In this document: piece after piece, positions 8,020 through 15,201 of the stretch | Layout of the letters: each line of letters starts with the position of its first letter | Numbering within the stretch: the first letter of the stretch is position 1 | NCBI GenBank assembly: GCA_031262165.1 | Contig: JAISIF010000076.1 | Location: 1 to 40,143 of the forward strand | Direction: 5' to 3' | Length of the DNA: 40,143 nucleotides | Source: Myxococcales bacterium | Lineage (GTDB): Bacteria; Myxococcota; Myxococcia; Myxococcales; UBA5297 | The notes under the pieces: model-generated | What the model saw: the letters and a program-made list of their open reading frames with translations, nothing else | Databases searched by the model: none | What the model was told of the DNA's origin: nothing | Program-made: the position numbers and the translations under genes

Positions 8020-8802
8020 TCAGCGAGGCCCGCGCACGGAGCCACGGGTCGAGCCTTCGAGGAAGGCCAGCAGGTGGTCTATCTCCAGGTTGCCGCCGTA
8101 TTCGGCCCGCACCCGCGTGACGGCCTCGTGCAGCCCGAGCTGCGTTCGGAACAGAGTCTTGTAGGCCGACTTGATACGCGAGAGGGCCTCGGGCGCGATG
8201 CCAGCGCGCGTGAGGCCGACCGTGTTGAGGCCCGCGAGCGTGGCGCGATCGCCCTGCACGATGCAGTAGGGCGGCACGTCCTGCGTCACGATGGCGCCCG
8301 CGGCCACGAAGGCGTGGCGGCCGACCCGCGTGAACTGGTGCAGGGCAGCCAACCCGCCGATCTTCACGTCGTCTTCGAGGATGACGTGCCCTGCCAGGCT
8401 GCCGCAGTTCGCGATGACGCAGCGATCGCCGACGATGGCATCGTGCGCCACGTGGCTGTAGGCCATGAAGAGCGAGCCGCTGCCTACCTTGGTCAGGCCA
8501 CCGCCGCCGAGCGTGCCCAAGTGGATCGTGGCGAACTCGCGGATCTGGTTCTCATCGCCGATCTCCAGGCGAGTCTCCTCGCCCGAGAACTTGAGGTCCT
8601 GCGGCACGGCGCCGATCGCGGCGAACTGGAAGATTCGGTTGTTGCGACCGATGGTCGTGTTGCCCTCGATGACCGCGTGCGGGCCGACGGTCGTGCCGCG
8701 CCCGATGCGGACGCGCGGGCCGATGACGACGTAGGGGCCGATCTCGACATCGGTGTCGAGCTCCGCGCCGTGGGCCACGATGGCCGTGGAATGGATGGAC
8801 AT
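8020..8802 (-). CDS. lpxA: UDP-N-acetylglucosamine O-acyltransferase LpxA
   Basis: LpxA catalyses the first step of lipid A synthesis, acylating UDP-GlcNAc at O-3 from an acyl-ACP in the cytoplasm. At 260 residues it has normal length. A left-handed beta-helix of hexapeptide repeats fills the first ~190 residues (VEIGPYVVIGPRVRIG), followed by the C-terminal helical domain. The catalytic His lies in FMAYSHVAHDAIVGD, and IGAVPQDLKF is a family hallmark. ATG 8802 (MSIHSTAIV) is preceded by CAGGAG at 6-bp spacing and was chosen over the track's start 12 codons earlier. A candidate promoter lies about 75 bp upstream. No fabZ or lpxD is adjacent, unlike the common cluster. Confidence 0.96.
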   Translation of the reverse strand: MSIHSTAIVAHGAELDTDVEIGPYVVIGPRVRIGRGTTVGPHAVIEGNTTIGRNNRIFQFAAIGAVPQDLKFSGEETRLEIGDENQIREFATIHLGTLGGGGLTKVGSGSLFMAYSHVAHDAIVGDRCVIANCGSLAGHVILEDDVKIGGLAALHQFTRVGRHAFVAAGAIVTQDVPPYCIVQGDRATLAGLNTVGLTRAGIAPEALSRIKSAYKTLFRTQLGLHEAVTRVRAEYGGNLEIDHLLAFLEGSTRGSVRGPR

Positions 8803-8874
8803 GTGCGCTCCTGCGCTTCGAAGAGACCGCCGCCGCACGCCGGTGATGGGAGAGGCAGAGAGGCCGCGGGCCTG

Positions 8875-8915
8875 AAAAGGGCGCGCTCTTTAGTCGGCGG
8901 CCTGTCGAGTTTCAA
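8875..8915 (-). promoter_or_regulatory. Candidate lpxA-lpxI promoter
   Basis: On the minus strand: TTGAAA, 17-bp spacer, TAAAGA, eight G/C-only bases (GCGCGCCC), then TTTT. This is the best copy of the shared promoter layout and would give a 5' leader of about 75 nt. Confidence 0.65.
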
Positions 8916-8977
8916 TCGCGGTGGCGTGGTGTGGAGCGAGGCTGCCTTCGTTCTGATTTTTGATGTCGACGAGGGAC

Positions 8978-9061
8978 GTGCAGGGGCGCTGCCTGCAACG
9001 CCCGTCGTGCCTTTGCCGAATGACGATCGCAGGTCGTTGCACCAACGCCGCTACGCATTCC
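8978..9061. repeat. R3 palindromic repeats, two adjacent copies
   Basis: A degenerate copy (CAGGGGCGCTGCCTGCAACG) is followed at 9022-9061 by a better one (GCAGGTCGTTGCACCAACGC, then CGCTACGCATTCC). Both resemble the 2352 and 30014 copies. Confidence 0.55.
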
Positions 9062-9092
9062 TGAAGGCACGTTCGTATCCGGTCCAGGGATC

Positions 9093-9130
9093 AAAAAACG
9101 CCAGACGCTCCCGAGGGAACATCTGGCGTT
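9093..9130 (-). terminator. Intrinsic terminator of rpsF-rpsR-rplI
   Basis: On the minus strand ACGCCAGATG pairs with CGTCTGGCGT around a TTCCCTCGGGAG loop and is followed by TTTTTT. It lies 34 bp after the rplI stop. Confidence 0.88.
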
Positions 9131-9164
9131 CGTCTTCGACGAATTGCCTTCATCGCGCTGCGGC

Positions 9165-9611
9165 TCACGCCTCGGCGACGACCGCCAACTTCACCTTGCC
9201 GGTGACGTCGTGGTGCAAGCGGACGTCGATCTCGAACTGGCCGATGGCCTTGATGGGCTCGGGTAGGACGAGGTCACGGCGATCGATGCGGACGCCCTTC
9301 TCGGCAAGCGCGTCGGCGATGTCGAGCGCGGTCACTGAGCCGTAGAGCTTGTCCTGGTCGCCGACCTTGCGGGCGATCTTCAGATCGACCTGGCCGAGCT
9401 TGTGGGCAATGGCAGTCGCCGAGGCGCGCACCTTGGCCTGGTGGGCCGCGATGACGCGCCGATCGTGCTCGAGCTGGCGGATGTTCTTGTCCGTCGCAGC
9501 GACGGCCAGCTTCTTCGGCAGGAGGAAGTTGCGGGCATAGCCGTCGCGCACCTCGACCAGTTCGCCGGAGCGACCGAGTGCCTGGATGTCTTCGCGCAGA
9601 ATGATCTTCAT
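9165..9611 (-). CDS. rplI: Large-subunit ribosomal protein bL9
   Basis: bL9 binds 23S rRNA at the base of the L1 stalk and helps keep reading frame and ribosome spacing. It is 148 residues, as usual. The N-domain carries MKIILREDIQALGRSGELVEV and the signature GYARNFLLPKKLA; a helical connector (DKNIRQLEHDRRV) leads to the C-domain ending FEIDVRLHHDVTGKVKLAVV. AAGGAGAGAGGCAC precedes ATG. It is the last gene of the rpsF-rpsR-rplI operon, 15 bp after rpsR, and is followed by a strong terminator. Confidence 0.98.
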   Translation of the reverse strand: MKIILREDIQALGRSGELVEVRDGYARNFLLPKKLAVAATDKNIRQLEHDRRVIAAHQAKVRASATAIAHKLGQVDLKIARKVGDQDKLYGSVTALDIADALAEKGVRIDRRDLVLPEPIKAIGQFEIDVRLHHDVTGKVKLAVVAEA

Positions 9612-9626
9612 GTGCCTCTCTCCTTC

Positions 9627-9923
9627 CTAGACGTGCAGGACGGTGTAGGGGAGCAGCGCGACCATGCGGGCGCGCTTGATGGCGGAGGCAACCTCGCGCT
9701 GATGCTTGGCGCAGTTGCCGTTGATTCGCCGGGGAATGATCTTGCCGCGCTCGGTGACGTAGCTCTTGAGCGTCGCGGCATCCTTGAAGTCCACGTGGAG
9801 GTTCTTCTCGGTGCAGAAGCGGCAGACCTTGCGACGGCCAAAGCCACGGCGATTGCCTTCAGAGCCCTCTCGGGACTCACGGGCCTCGCGGGGGGCGGCG
9901 TCTTTCATCTCTGTTCTGGGCAT
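9627..9923 (-). CDS. rpsR: Small-subunit ribosomal protein bS18
   Basis: bS18 forms a heterodimer with bS6 on the 30S platform. The protein has 98 residues, longer than the common ~75, because of an N-terminal basic/acidic extension (about 1-28). The conserved core includes [20 protein letters not shown] and [18 protein letters not shown]. The CRFCTEK plus NCAKH cysteines suggest a Zn-binding (C+) form. GAGGAG lies 5 bp before the ATG. It lies 48 bp after rpsF, and its stop overlaps the ribosome site of rplI, so translation may be coupled. Confidence 0.98.
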   Translation of the reverse strand: MPRTEMKDAAPREARESREGSEGNRRGFGRRKVCRFCTEKNLHVDFKDAATLKSYVTERGKIIPRRINGNCAKHQREVASAIKRARMVALLPYTVLHV

Positions 9924-9971
9924 GGCGTCTCCTCAATGAAACCTTTGTGAAAACGGACGGTTGGACCGCCC

Positions 9972-10430
9972 TCAGGCCTGCAGCTCCTCGCTGTCGTTCC
10001 CGTCATGTTCATCTGTCTCGGCGCCGCTTTCGCGCTCGACGCGGGGACGCTCGTCCATATCGCCAACGAGCTTCTCGTCTTCCTCGACCTCACGGGTCGC
10101 GGGATCGATGGCGTCTGCGATCTTGGTGGTGATGAACTTGGTGACATCCTCGACGATCGACAGGTTGCGCTCGACTTCGGCGACGACCTTGGCTCCGCCC
10201 AGGTAGTCCACGTGAATGAAGAGAGCGCGCGCCTGCTTCTCGACGGGAAACGCGGTCTTCTTCTTTCCCCAGTGGGTGAACTTGATGACCTTGCCGCCAT
10301 CCTTGGCGACGGTCGTCTTGATGCGCTCTTTGATCTTCTCGACGGTCTCGTCGGTGACGTCCGGCTTGACCAGGAAGAGCGTCTCGTATTCGCGCAGAAG
10401 ATTTCCCGCGCTCAACGCCTTGTGTGCCAT
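9972..10430 (-). CDS. rpsF: Small-subunit ribosomal protein bS6
   Basis: bS6 partners bS18 on the 30S platform. It has 152 residues with the core REYETLFLVKPDVTDE, GKKKTAFPVEKQARALFIHVDY and VVAEVERNLSIVEDVTKF, followed by a ~35-residue acidic tail, as in several bS6 proteins. ATG 10430 (MAHKALSAGN) with GAGGAG upstream is the real start; the track ORF adds 52 codons of leader. The leader holds a candidate S6:S18-binding structure and a perfect 8-bp hairpin. The promoter lies about 250 bp upstream. Confidence 0.97.
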   Translation of the reverse strand: MAHKALSAGNLLREYETLFLVKPDVTDETVEKIKERIKTTVAKDGGKVIKFTHWGKKKTAFPVEKQARALFIHVDYLGGAKVVAEVERNLSIVEDVTKFITTKIADAIDPATREVEEDEKLVGDMDERPRVERESGAETDEHDGNDSEELQA

Positions 10431-10467
10431 GTGCAGTCTCCTCACGGATCTGTGCTGTATGAGAGCC

Positions 10468-10487
10468 GCGCCCTTTCGTAAGGGCGC
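10468..10487 (-). promoter_or_regulatory. Perfect hairpin in the rpsF leader
   Basis: GCGCCCTT and AAGGGCGC form an 8-bp stem with a four-base loop, 37 nt before the rpsF start. No T-run follows, so it is more likely a translation-control or stability element than a terminator. Confidence 0.5.
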
Positions 10488-10551
10488 AGCGAGGAGCTCT
10501 GGAGGCAGCGGCAAGATGGACCATCCATTCCGCCCGCGCTCCAGAGTTGTC

Positions 10552-10587
10552 GGAGTGCCGGTTCGCCCAAAGGCGACCGCGAACACC
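10552..10587 (-). promoter_or_regulatory. Possible bS6:bS18 autoregulatory mRNA motif
   Basis: The rpsF leader can fold GGTGTTCGCGGTCGCC against GGCGAACCGGCACTCC with a short TTTG loop and an internal bulge that exposes CCG. Known S6:S18 mRNA motifs present a bulged CCG beside a hairpin, mimicking 16S rRNA helix 22. The match is by eye only. Confidence 0.35.
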
Positions 10588-10677
10588 CTCGGCGAAGAGA
10601 TCGGCGCCTCTCGGAAAGAGGCGGCGTCGAGCCCTTCGACCAGGGGATTCTTTCATCCGCGATGTAAAAGAACGGCC

Positions 10678-10720
10678 AAAAAAGGCGCGCGCCCCTAGCA
10701 CACACCCTCTTTGAATTCAA
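10678..10720 (-). promoter_or_regulatory. Candidate rpsF operon promoter
   Basis: On the minus strand: TTGAAT, 17-bp spacer, TAGGGG, eight G/C-only bases (CGCGCGCC), then TTTTTT. The T-run follows a self-complementary GC block that cannot fold into a useful stem, so this is not a terminator of pth. Confidence 0.6.
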
Positions 10721-10843
10721 GAGGCTGGAAGATGGCACTCGAACCCCATCGGCTTCACCGACCTCTCCCTCGATGAGGGGCGCTTCGACAAAAGCCTCGC
10801 TCTCCGAGGAAGGTGGCCCGGAGGCAAGAAGATCATTGATCCC

Positions 10844-11416
10844 TCATCTCCGGTTGAAGGCGTTCATGGCCTTGGCGAGCCCACCTTCGAGGAGGGCCTC
10901 GATGGCCTGCGCCGCGCTGTCGATCGCCTCGTCGATCTGCGACGCTTCGCCCACGCTGAACTTCGAGAGCACGTGCCCGACGACCCGCTCTCTGGCCTCG
11001 GGGCCCTGGGGCTTGCCAATGCCCACGCGTACCCGCACGAAGTCACCGCTCCCGAGGCACTGGACGATGGACTTGAGGCCGTTGTGCCCGCCCGTCCCGC
11101 CACCGCTGCGCAGCTGAAGGCGGCCGAGCGCGAGATCGAGCTCGTCATGGATCACGACGATGTCCTCGGGGGCGACCTTGTAGAAATGCGCTGCGGGCCC
11201 GACCGACTGACCCGACAGGTTCATGAACGTCTGGGGCTTGAGCAGCAGCACCTTGTGCCCGGCGAGCGCTCCCTGCCCCGACTCCGCGCTGAACTTGGTG
11301 GACATCAGGTCGATGTGCGCCCTGGCGGCGAGCGCGTCGACGACGCGGAAGCCGAGGTTGTGGCGCGTGGCCTCGTATTCGCGGCCGGGATTCCCGAGCC
11401 CGACGATGAGCTTCAT
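10844..11416 (-). CDS. pth: Peptidyl-tRNA hydrolase
   Basis: Pth releases peptides from prematurely dropped peptidyl-tRNA so the tRNA can be reused. The protein is 190 residues, standard length. Motifs: [21 protein letters not shown], where the His is catalytic; [18 protein letters not shown], with the catalytic Asp; and [13 protein letters not shown], all intact. ATG 11416 ([11 protein letters not shown]) starts exactly as the family does; the track ORF adds 38 codons. It lies between a hairpin terminator that ends rng and the leader of rpsF. The pth-rpsF-rpsR-rplI neighbourhood is common in proteobacteria. Confidence 0.97.
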   Translation of the reverse strand: MKLIVGLGNPGREYEATRHNLGFRVVDALAARAHIDLMSTKFSAESGQGALAGHKVLLLKPQTFMNLSGQSVGPAAHFYKVAPEDIVVIHDELDLALGRLQLRSGGGTGGHNGLKSIVQCLGSGDFVRVRVGIGKPQGPEARERVVGHVLSKFSVGEASQIDEAIDSAAQAIEALLEGGLAKAMNAFNRR

Positions 11417-11446
11417 GTGGAAGGGACCTCGCCCTCGATGGGTGAA

Positions 11447-11489
11447 AGAAGAAGCGCCGGGGTCCTCTCTGGTGGAGGACGCCCGGCGC
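11447..11489 (-). terminator. Terminator between rng and pth
   Basis: On the minus strand GCGCCGGGCGTCCTC pairs with AGGACCCCGGCGC around CACCAGAG and is followed by TTCTTCTTT. It lies ~190 bp beyond rng and 31 bp before pth, so it may end rng or act as a pth leader attenuator. Confidence 0.6.
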
Positions 11490-11521
11490 CGATGCCGCGG
11501 ATGAGGAGGAGCGGTAGGGCG

Positions 11522-11676
11522 TGTCCTCAAATTCTCCCGGCGCCACTCTCGTCCGTGAAAAGCCAGGCAGCGTTGCTTCGTCGGTCACTTGCGTCAGCAA
11601 GCTCCCTCCTCGCGCCTCACCTGTCATTCCACGCCCTTTGCCCGGCTCGGTCCGAATTCGAGGCCCCCCCCCTAGG
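11522..11676 (-). repeat. R1 element, copy 2 (degenerate), at the rng stop
   Basis: Minus-strand order matches other R1 copies: GGCGTGGAATGACAG, GAGGCGCGAGG, CAAGTGACCGACGAAGCAACG, TTTTCACGGACGAG. The ends have decayed. It begins 6-10 bp past the rng stop. CGAATTCGGACCGAG, also found next to the 37787 copy, is present here. Confidence 0.7.
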
Positions 11677-11681
11677 GACGG

Positions 11682-14510
11682 CTATTGCTGATTGCCGCCC
11701 GACTTCTCCTTCTCCGGTGGGTATTCCGAGAGGCGGCCCGGAGGCGGTTCGAGCGGCTTGCGATCGGCCGACGGCTCGCTGGGCTTGCGCAAGGGTGCGC
11801 GATCGTTCGTGAGCTTGTTGGACGAGCCCTGCTCCCGATCTCCGCCGCGCGAACGCCCCTGGCGCTCGGTCTTGCCGTAAATGTCGAACTGCTCCTGCTG
11901 GTAGCTTGGCTGCTGCCGCACCTGGATGGTCTTGTTGAAGCGGTCCATCAGGTAGCGCAGCTCTTCGCGCTCTTCGACCTGGAGAATGCGCGCGACCTCC
12001 GGGTGGCAGTTCACGATGATCGAGCCCTCTTTGTAGTTGTTGGCCTCGCGCCGGATCTCCCGGAAGATCTCATAGGCGATCGTCGTCTTGCTTTTGACGT
12101 GACCGCGGCCATCGCAGTGGGGGCACGGCTCGTTGAGCGTGCGACCGAGCGACTCACGGACGCGCTTGCGGGTCATCTCGATGAGGCCGAGCTCGCTGAT
12201 CTTGAGGATGTTCGTGCGTGCCTTGTCGCGACCGAGCGCCTCCTGCAGCGCCTTGAAGACTTTGTCGCGGTTCTGCGCCTTGGCCATGTCGATGAAGTCG
12301 ATGATCATGATGCCGCCGATGTTGCGCAGGCGCAGCTGGTAGACGATCTCCTTGGCTGCTTCGATGTTGATGCGCGTGATCGTCTCTTCGAGACTCTTCT
12401 TGCCGACGTAGCGACCGCTGTTCACATCGATGGCTGTCAGCGCCTCTGCCTGGTCGATGATGAGGTAGCCACCGCTCTTGAGCCAAACCTTGCGACCGTA
12501 GGCGCGCTGTAGCTCATGCTCGATGCCGTAGGCGTCGAAGATGGGCTCGTCACCCTCGTGCAGCACCACGCGATCCTTGAGGGCGGGCGCCTGGGCGGCC
12601 ACGAAGCGCGAGATGCGCTCCCACTCGGCGCGATCGTCGATGACGAGCTTCTCCACGTCCTGGACGAAGAGATCGCGCGTGGCGCGCAGCGTCAGATCGA
12701 GATCGGGATGCAGCAGCGCGGGTGCTCCGACCTTGTCCCGTTTGGCGACCACCTCGCTCCAGATGCCGATGAGGAAGCGCGCGTCGGCCTCCAGTTTTTC
12801 GGTGGAGATGTTCTCTGCCACGGTGCGCACGATGAAACCTGTTCCTGGCGGGCGGATGCGCTCGACGATCTCGCGCAGGCGGCGGCGTTCGCTCTCCTTT
12901 TCGATGCGGCGGCTGATGCCCACGTGATCGACGGTCGGCATGAAGACGATCTGGCGACCTGGGATCGAGATGTGGCTCGTGACCCGCGCACCCTTGGTGC
13001 CGATGGGATCCTTGGCGACCTGGACGATGATCTCCTGTCCTACCTTGAGAAGGTCCTGGATGTTGGCCACGGGCCGCTGCTTCTTCGACTTGCCATTGTC
13101 CGAGTCGGCGTCCGCATCGGCGTTGGCGTTGGCGTTGGCGTGTTTGTCAGCGGCTCTGACCTCGGCGCCGTTGGCGCCATTGCCGTTGCGATCGCCGCGC
13201 TCATGGCGGGCACCACCGCGACGCGAACCGCGCTCGCCTTGCTTGCCCTGGCGCTGATTGCCGCGCTGTTGCTCCACGACGGGCGTGTTCTCCGTGTCGG
13301 CGACAGCAGCGGCGGCGACAGCAGCGGCCTTGTCATCTGAAGCGTTCGCGGCGGCCTCGACAGGGGGGGGCTCGTCGACAGACGTGGCGGCATCGGTCGT
13401 CACGGGCGCGGCGGGCTCGACGGCTTCGCTTTCGATGGGCGTGGCCTGGACAGGTTCGGCGGTCTCGACGGCTTCGACGTTCTCTGGCGCTTCGGCAGGC
13501 GCCGCTTTTTCACCCTCTTCCGGAGCGGCAAGCTCGACGGCTTTGACGGTGGTTTCGAGAACAGGGTTGCTGTCGACCGTGGCCTCGCCAGAGACAGCCT
13601 CGGGCATGGTGGCCGCTGCCTCGGGCGACTTGTGATCGGCTGGCTGCTCCGAGTGGCGCAGCTCGCGCCGGGCAGTGCCCCCCCTGCGCCGACGGCGCGA
13701 GCGAACACACAGCTCACCCTTGCGCTCGGGCGTCTCCGCAGAGGCTTCCGACGAGCCCTCTTCCGGAGCTGCGCCCTCTTCTTCGGAGGCCTCCGCAACG
13801 CTCTCTTCAGCGACCGCCACCAGAGGGGGCTCGGAGATGGTCGTCGCCTGCTCTGCCTCTATGGCTGTCTCACTCGGAGCTGCCGGTGGTGCGTCAACGA
13901 CAGGCACGATCACCTCGGGATCGGGCTCCACCTCGACGACGAGTTCGGCGTCGATCACGACCTCTGATGCGGGCGAAGCGGCGATCTCGGACACTTCCAC
14001 GACAGGTGCTTCGCAGGACGACGCGACTGCCTCGGGTTCAGGCGAGGCGGTCGATGAGCCATTGAGCACGCTGGGCGTCTTCAGATCACCAGGCGTTCCC
14101 AGGAGGGCCGGAACCGAGATGACCAGGGGTTGCGCGGACGCCTCCAGCAGGGCCGGAGTTGGCGCCTTGGCCGTGGTGACCACATCGGTCACGGCACTGA
14201 GATCGAGGCCTTCATCGATCTCGTCGTCGAGCTCTGCGTGCTCGCCCTCGGTCAGCTCGAACTGCTGCTCACTGAAGTCCGGGTCGTAGAAGACGTCGTT
14301 CACATAGAGGAACGCTGCCTTGTCGAGTCCGATGTCCACGAAGGCGGCCTGCATCCCGGGCAGCACGCGAACGACCCTGCCCTTGTAGATGTTGCCGACG
14401 ATGCCTTTGTCCTTCTTCCTCTCCAGATAATACTCGCTGATGCTCCCGTTCTCGACGAGGGCTACGCGCGTCTCAACGCCTGTGACGTTGATGACCAAAA
14501 CTGCACCCAT
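11682..14510 (-). CDS. rng: Ribonuclease E/G with large S1-domain insertion
   Basis: RNase E/G endonucleases process rRNA and start mRNA decay. The first ~80 residues match the start of the fold and S1 domain (LVINVTGVETRVALVENG, NIYKGRVVRVLPGMQAAFVDIG). The S1 domain resumes near residue 480 (LLKVGQEIIVQVAKDPIGTKGARVTSHISIPGR). Between them are ~400 residues of Ala/Glu/Pro/Val-rich, presumably disordered sequence with basic patches (RSRRRRRGGTARR). The catalytic core is intact: LTAIDVNSGR, then GGIMIIDFIDM with its Mg-binding Asp, and the Zn-link CPHCDGRG. A short disordered tail follows. I prefer the second ATG (14510, MGAVLVINVT) because GAAGGG abuts the first; the track start is 14519. 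A long leader and candidate promoter lie upstream. Confidence 0.94.
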   Translation of the reverse strand: MGAVLVINVTGVETRVALVENGSISEYYLERKKDKGIVGNIYKGRVVRVLPGMQAAFVDIGLDKAAFLYVNDVFYDPDFSEQQFELTEGEHAELDDEIDEGLDLSAVTDVVTTAKAPTPALLEASAQPLVISVPALLGTPGDLKTPSVLNGSSTASPEPEAVASSCEAPVVEVSEIAASPASEVVIDAELVVEVEPDPEVIVPVVDAPPAAPSETAIEAEQATTISEPPLVAVAEESVAEASEEEGAAPEEGSSEASAETPERKGELCVRSRRRRRGGTARRELRHSEQPADHKSPEAAATMPEAVSGEATVDSNPVLETTVKAVELAAPEEGEKAAPAEAPENVEAVETAEPVQATPIESEAVEPAAPVTTDAATSVDEPPPVEAAANASDDKAAAVAAAAVADTENTPVVEQQRGNQRQGKQGERGSRRGGARHERGDRNGNGANGAEVRAADKHANANANADADADSDNGKSKKQRPVANIQDLLKVGQEIIVQVAKDPIGTKGARVTSHISIPGRQIVFMPTVDHVGISRRIEKESERRRLREIVERIRPPGTGFIVRTVAENISTEKLEADARFLIGIWSEVVAKRDKVGAPALLHPDLDLTLRATRDLFVQDVEKLVIDDRAEWERISRFVAAQAPALKDRVVLHEGDEPIFDAYGIEHELQRAYGRKVWLKSGGYLIIDQAEALTAIDVNSGRYVGKKSLEETITRINIEAAKEIVYQLRLRNIGGIMIIDFIDMAKAQNRDKVFKALQEALGRDKARTNILKISELGLIEMTRKRVRESLGRTLNEPCPHCDGRGHVKSKTTIAYEIFREIRREANNYKEGSIIVNCHPEVARILQVEEREELRYLMDRFNKTIQVRQQPSYQQEQFDIYGKTERQGRSRGGDREQGSSNKLTNDRAPLRKPSEPSADRKPLEPPPGRLSEYPPEKEKSGGNQQ

Positions 14511-15035
14511 CTGAATCATCCCTTCGCGGTAGCCGCCTGAACGCCAGTCTGTTCGACGCTCGAAGACTGCTCAGCAGGCTTACCGCACGGGGCCAACACT
14601 CCCTAAGTCTTTGAAATCATTAAAATTTTTCGGGTTCGTGAACTGACCACGGGTGTGTCGTGCGCCCTGAAATGGCACCCCGGTTCGTCACGACTCAAAA
14701 CACGCGGGTGCCTCTGTTCTGAAAACATCCATAGGAGAGCTCAAGAGCGCGAGCGTCGCGGCAATGCTCTCCAACTCGAAATCGTCCTCGGCAGGAAATG
14801 GTGAGGAGGTCTTGCACCACCTCTCGAATCGCCTGGGAGCTCTTCCCTGGGCGACCTCACGGCCTCAACGTTCGAAGAGGCTCGGTCCATTTCCGAAATC
14901 TATGCGCGTCCTTCGGCCCGCGGGCCGTCGAAAGGCGCCTTGCCACTCCCTGTCCAACCAGAGGGGAGCGCCGACGGCGCCGGAAAAAGCCTGTCCTTTC
15001 AAGCATTTACCCAGGGTCTGGTGGCAGCCCCTGAC

Positions 15036-15076
15036 AAAAAGCGGCGGGACTCTAGTCGTGGATTTTCAGGAATCAA
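15036..15076 (-). promoter_or_regulatory. Candidate rng promoter
   Basis: On the minus strand: TTGATT, 16-bp spacer, TAGAGT, eight G/C-only bases (CCCGCCGC), then TTTTT. Same layout as the other promoters of this set. Confidence 0.55.
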
Positions 15077-15087
15077 CCCTCAATCCA

Positions 15088-15102
15088 GGGCGATCGAGTT
15101 CT
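15088..15102 (+). repeat. R2 half-site
   Basis: GGGCGATCGAGTTCT differs by one base from the R2 end sequence. It lies just upstream of the rng -35. Confidence 0.5.
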
Positions 15103-15201
15103 GTCTTTGATGTCGAATCCGAGCGCGTGGGGACATTGCATGCCCTCTACAAAAAACTCACAGCGCTCAGAATCGAACATCCCCCCACGACGCCAGCGCT
15201 C

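Larger units (their letters stand above)
8803..9092. other. lpxA upstream region with promoter and R3 repeats
   Basis: The region between the lpxA start and the rplI terminator contains the lpxA promoter and, beyond it, two R3-type palindromic repeats. No open frame looks real. Confidence 0.6.
10431..10843. other. Long leader of the rpsF operon
   Basis: This 413-bp region between pth and rpsF holds the rpsF promoter (10678-10720) and about 250 nt of structured leader with at least three hairpins. The part next to pth is repeat-like (CCTCTCCCTCGATGAGGGGCG near 10764) without a gene. Confidence 0.6.
14511..15201. other. Long rng leader and mmdB downstream region
   Basis: About 690 bp without a convincing gene. 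A candidate promoter at 15036-15076 implies a ~525-nt untranslated rng leader. It has an AT-rich single-stranded-looking patch (AAAAATTTTAATGATTTC, minus strand) near 14615-14635. An R2 half-site (GGGCGATCGAGTTCT) lies at 15088-15102. No clear terminator follows mmdB. Confidence 0.55.

Noticed and set aside
8005-9345. 446-aa plus-strand ORF
   Set aside because: Runs antisense across lpxA, a repeat region and rplI; composition is that of a shadow frame.
10678-10697. GGCGCGCGCC followed by TTTTTT as a terminator of pth
   Set aside because: The GC block is self-palindromic with no room for a loop; position and spacing fit the shared promoter layout instead.
10725-10750. GGTTCGAGT on the minus strand as the T-arm of a tRNA
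   Set aside because: The stem encloses a 10-base loop rather than 7, and no acceptor, D or anticodon arms can be drawn.
15160-15200. AGCGCT palindromes with T6 as a terminator of mmdB
   Set aside because: The two AGCGCT sites do not form a convincing stem adjacent to the T-run.
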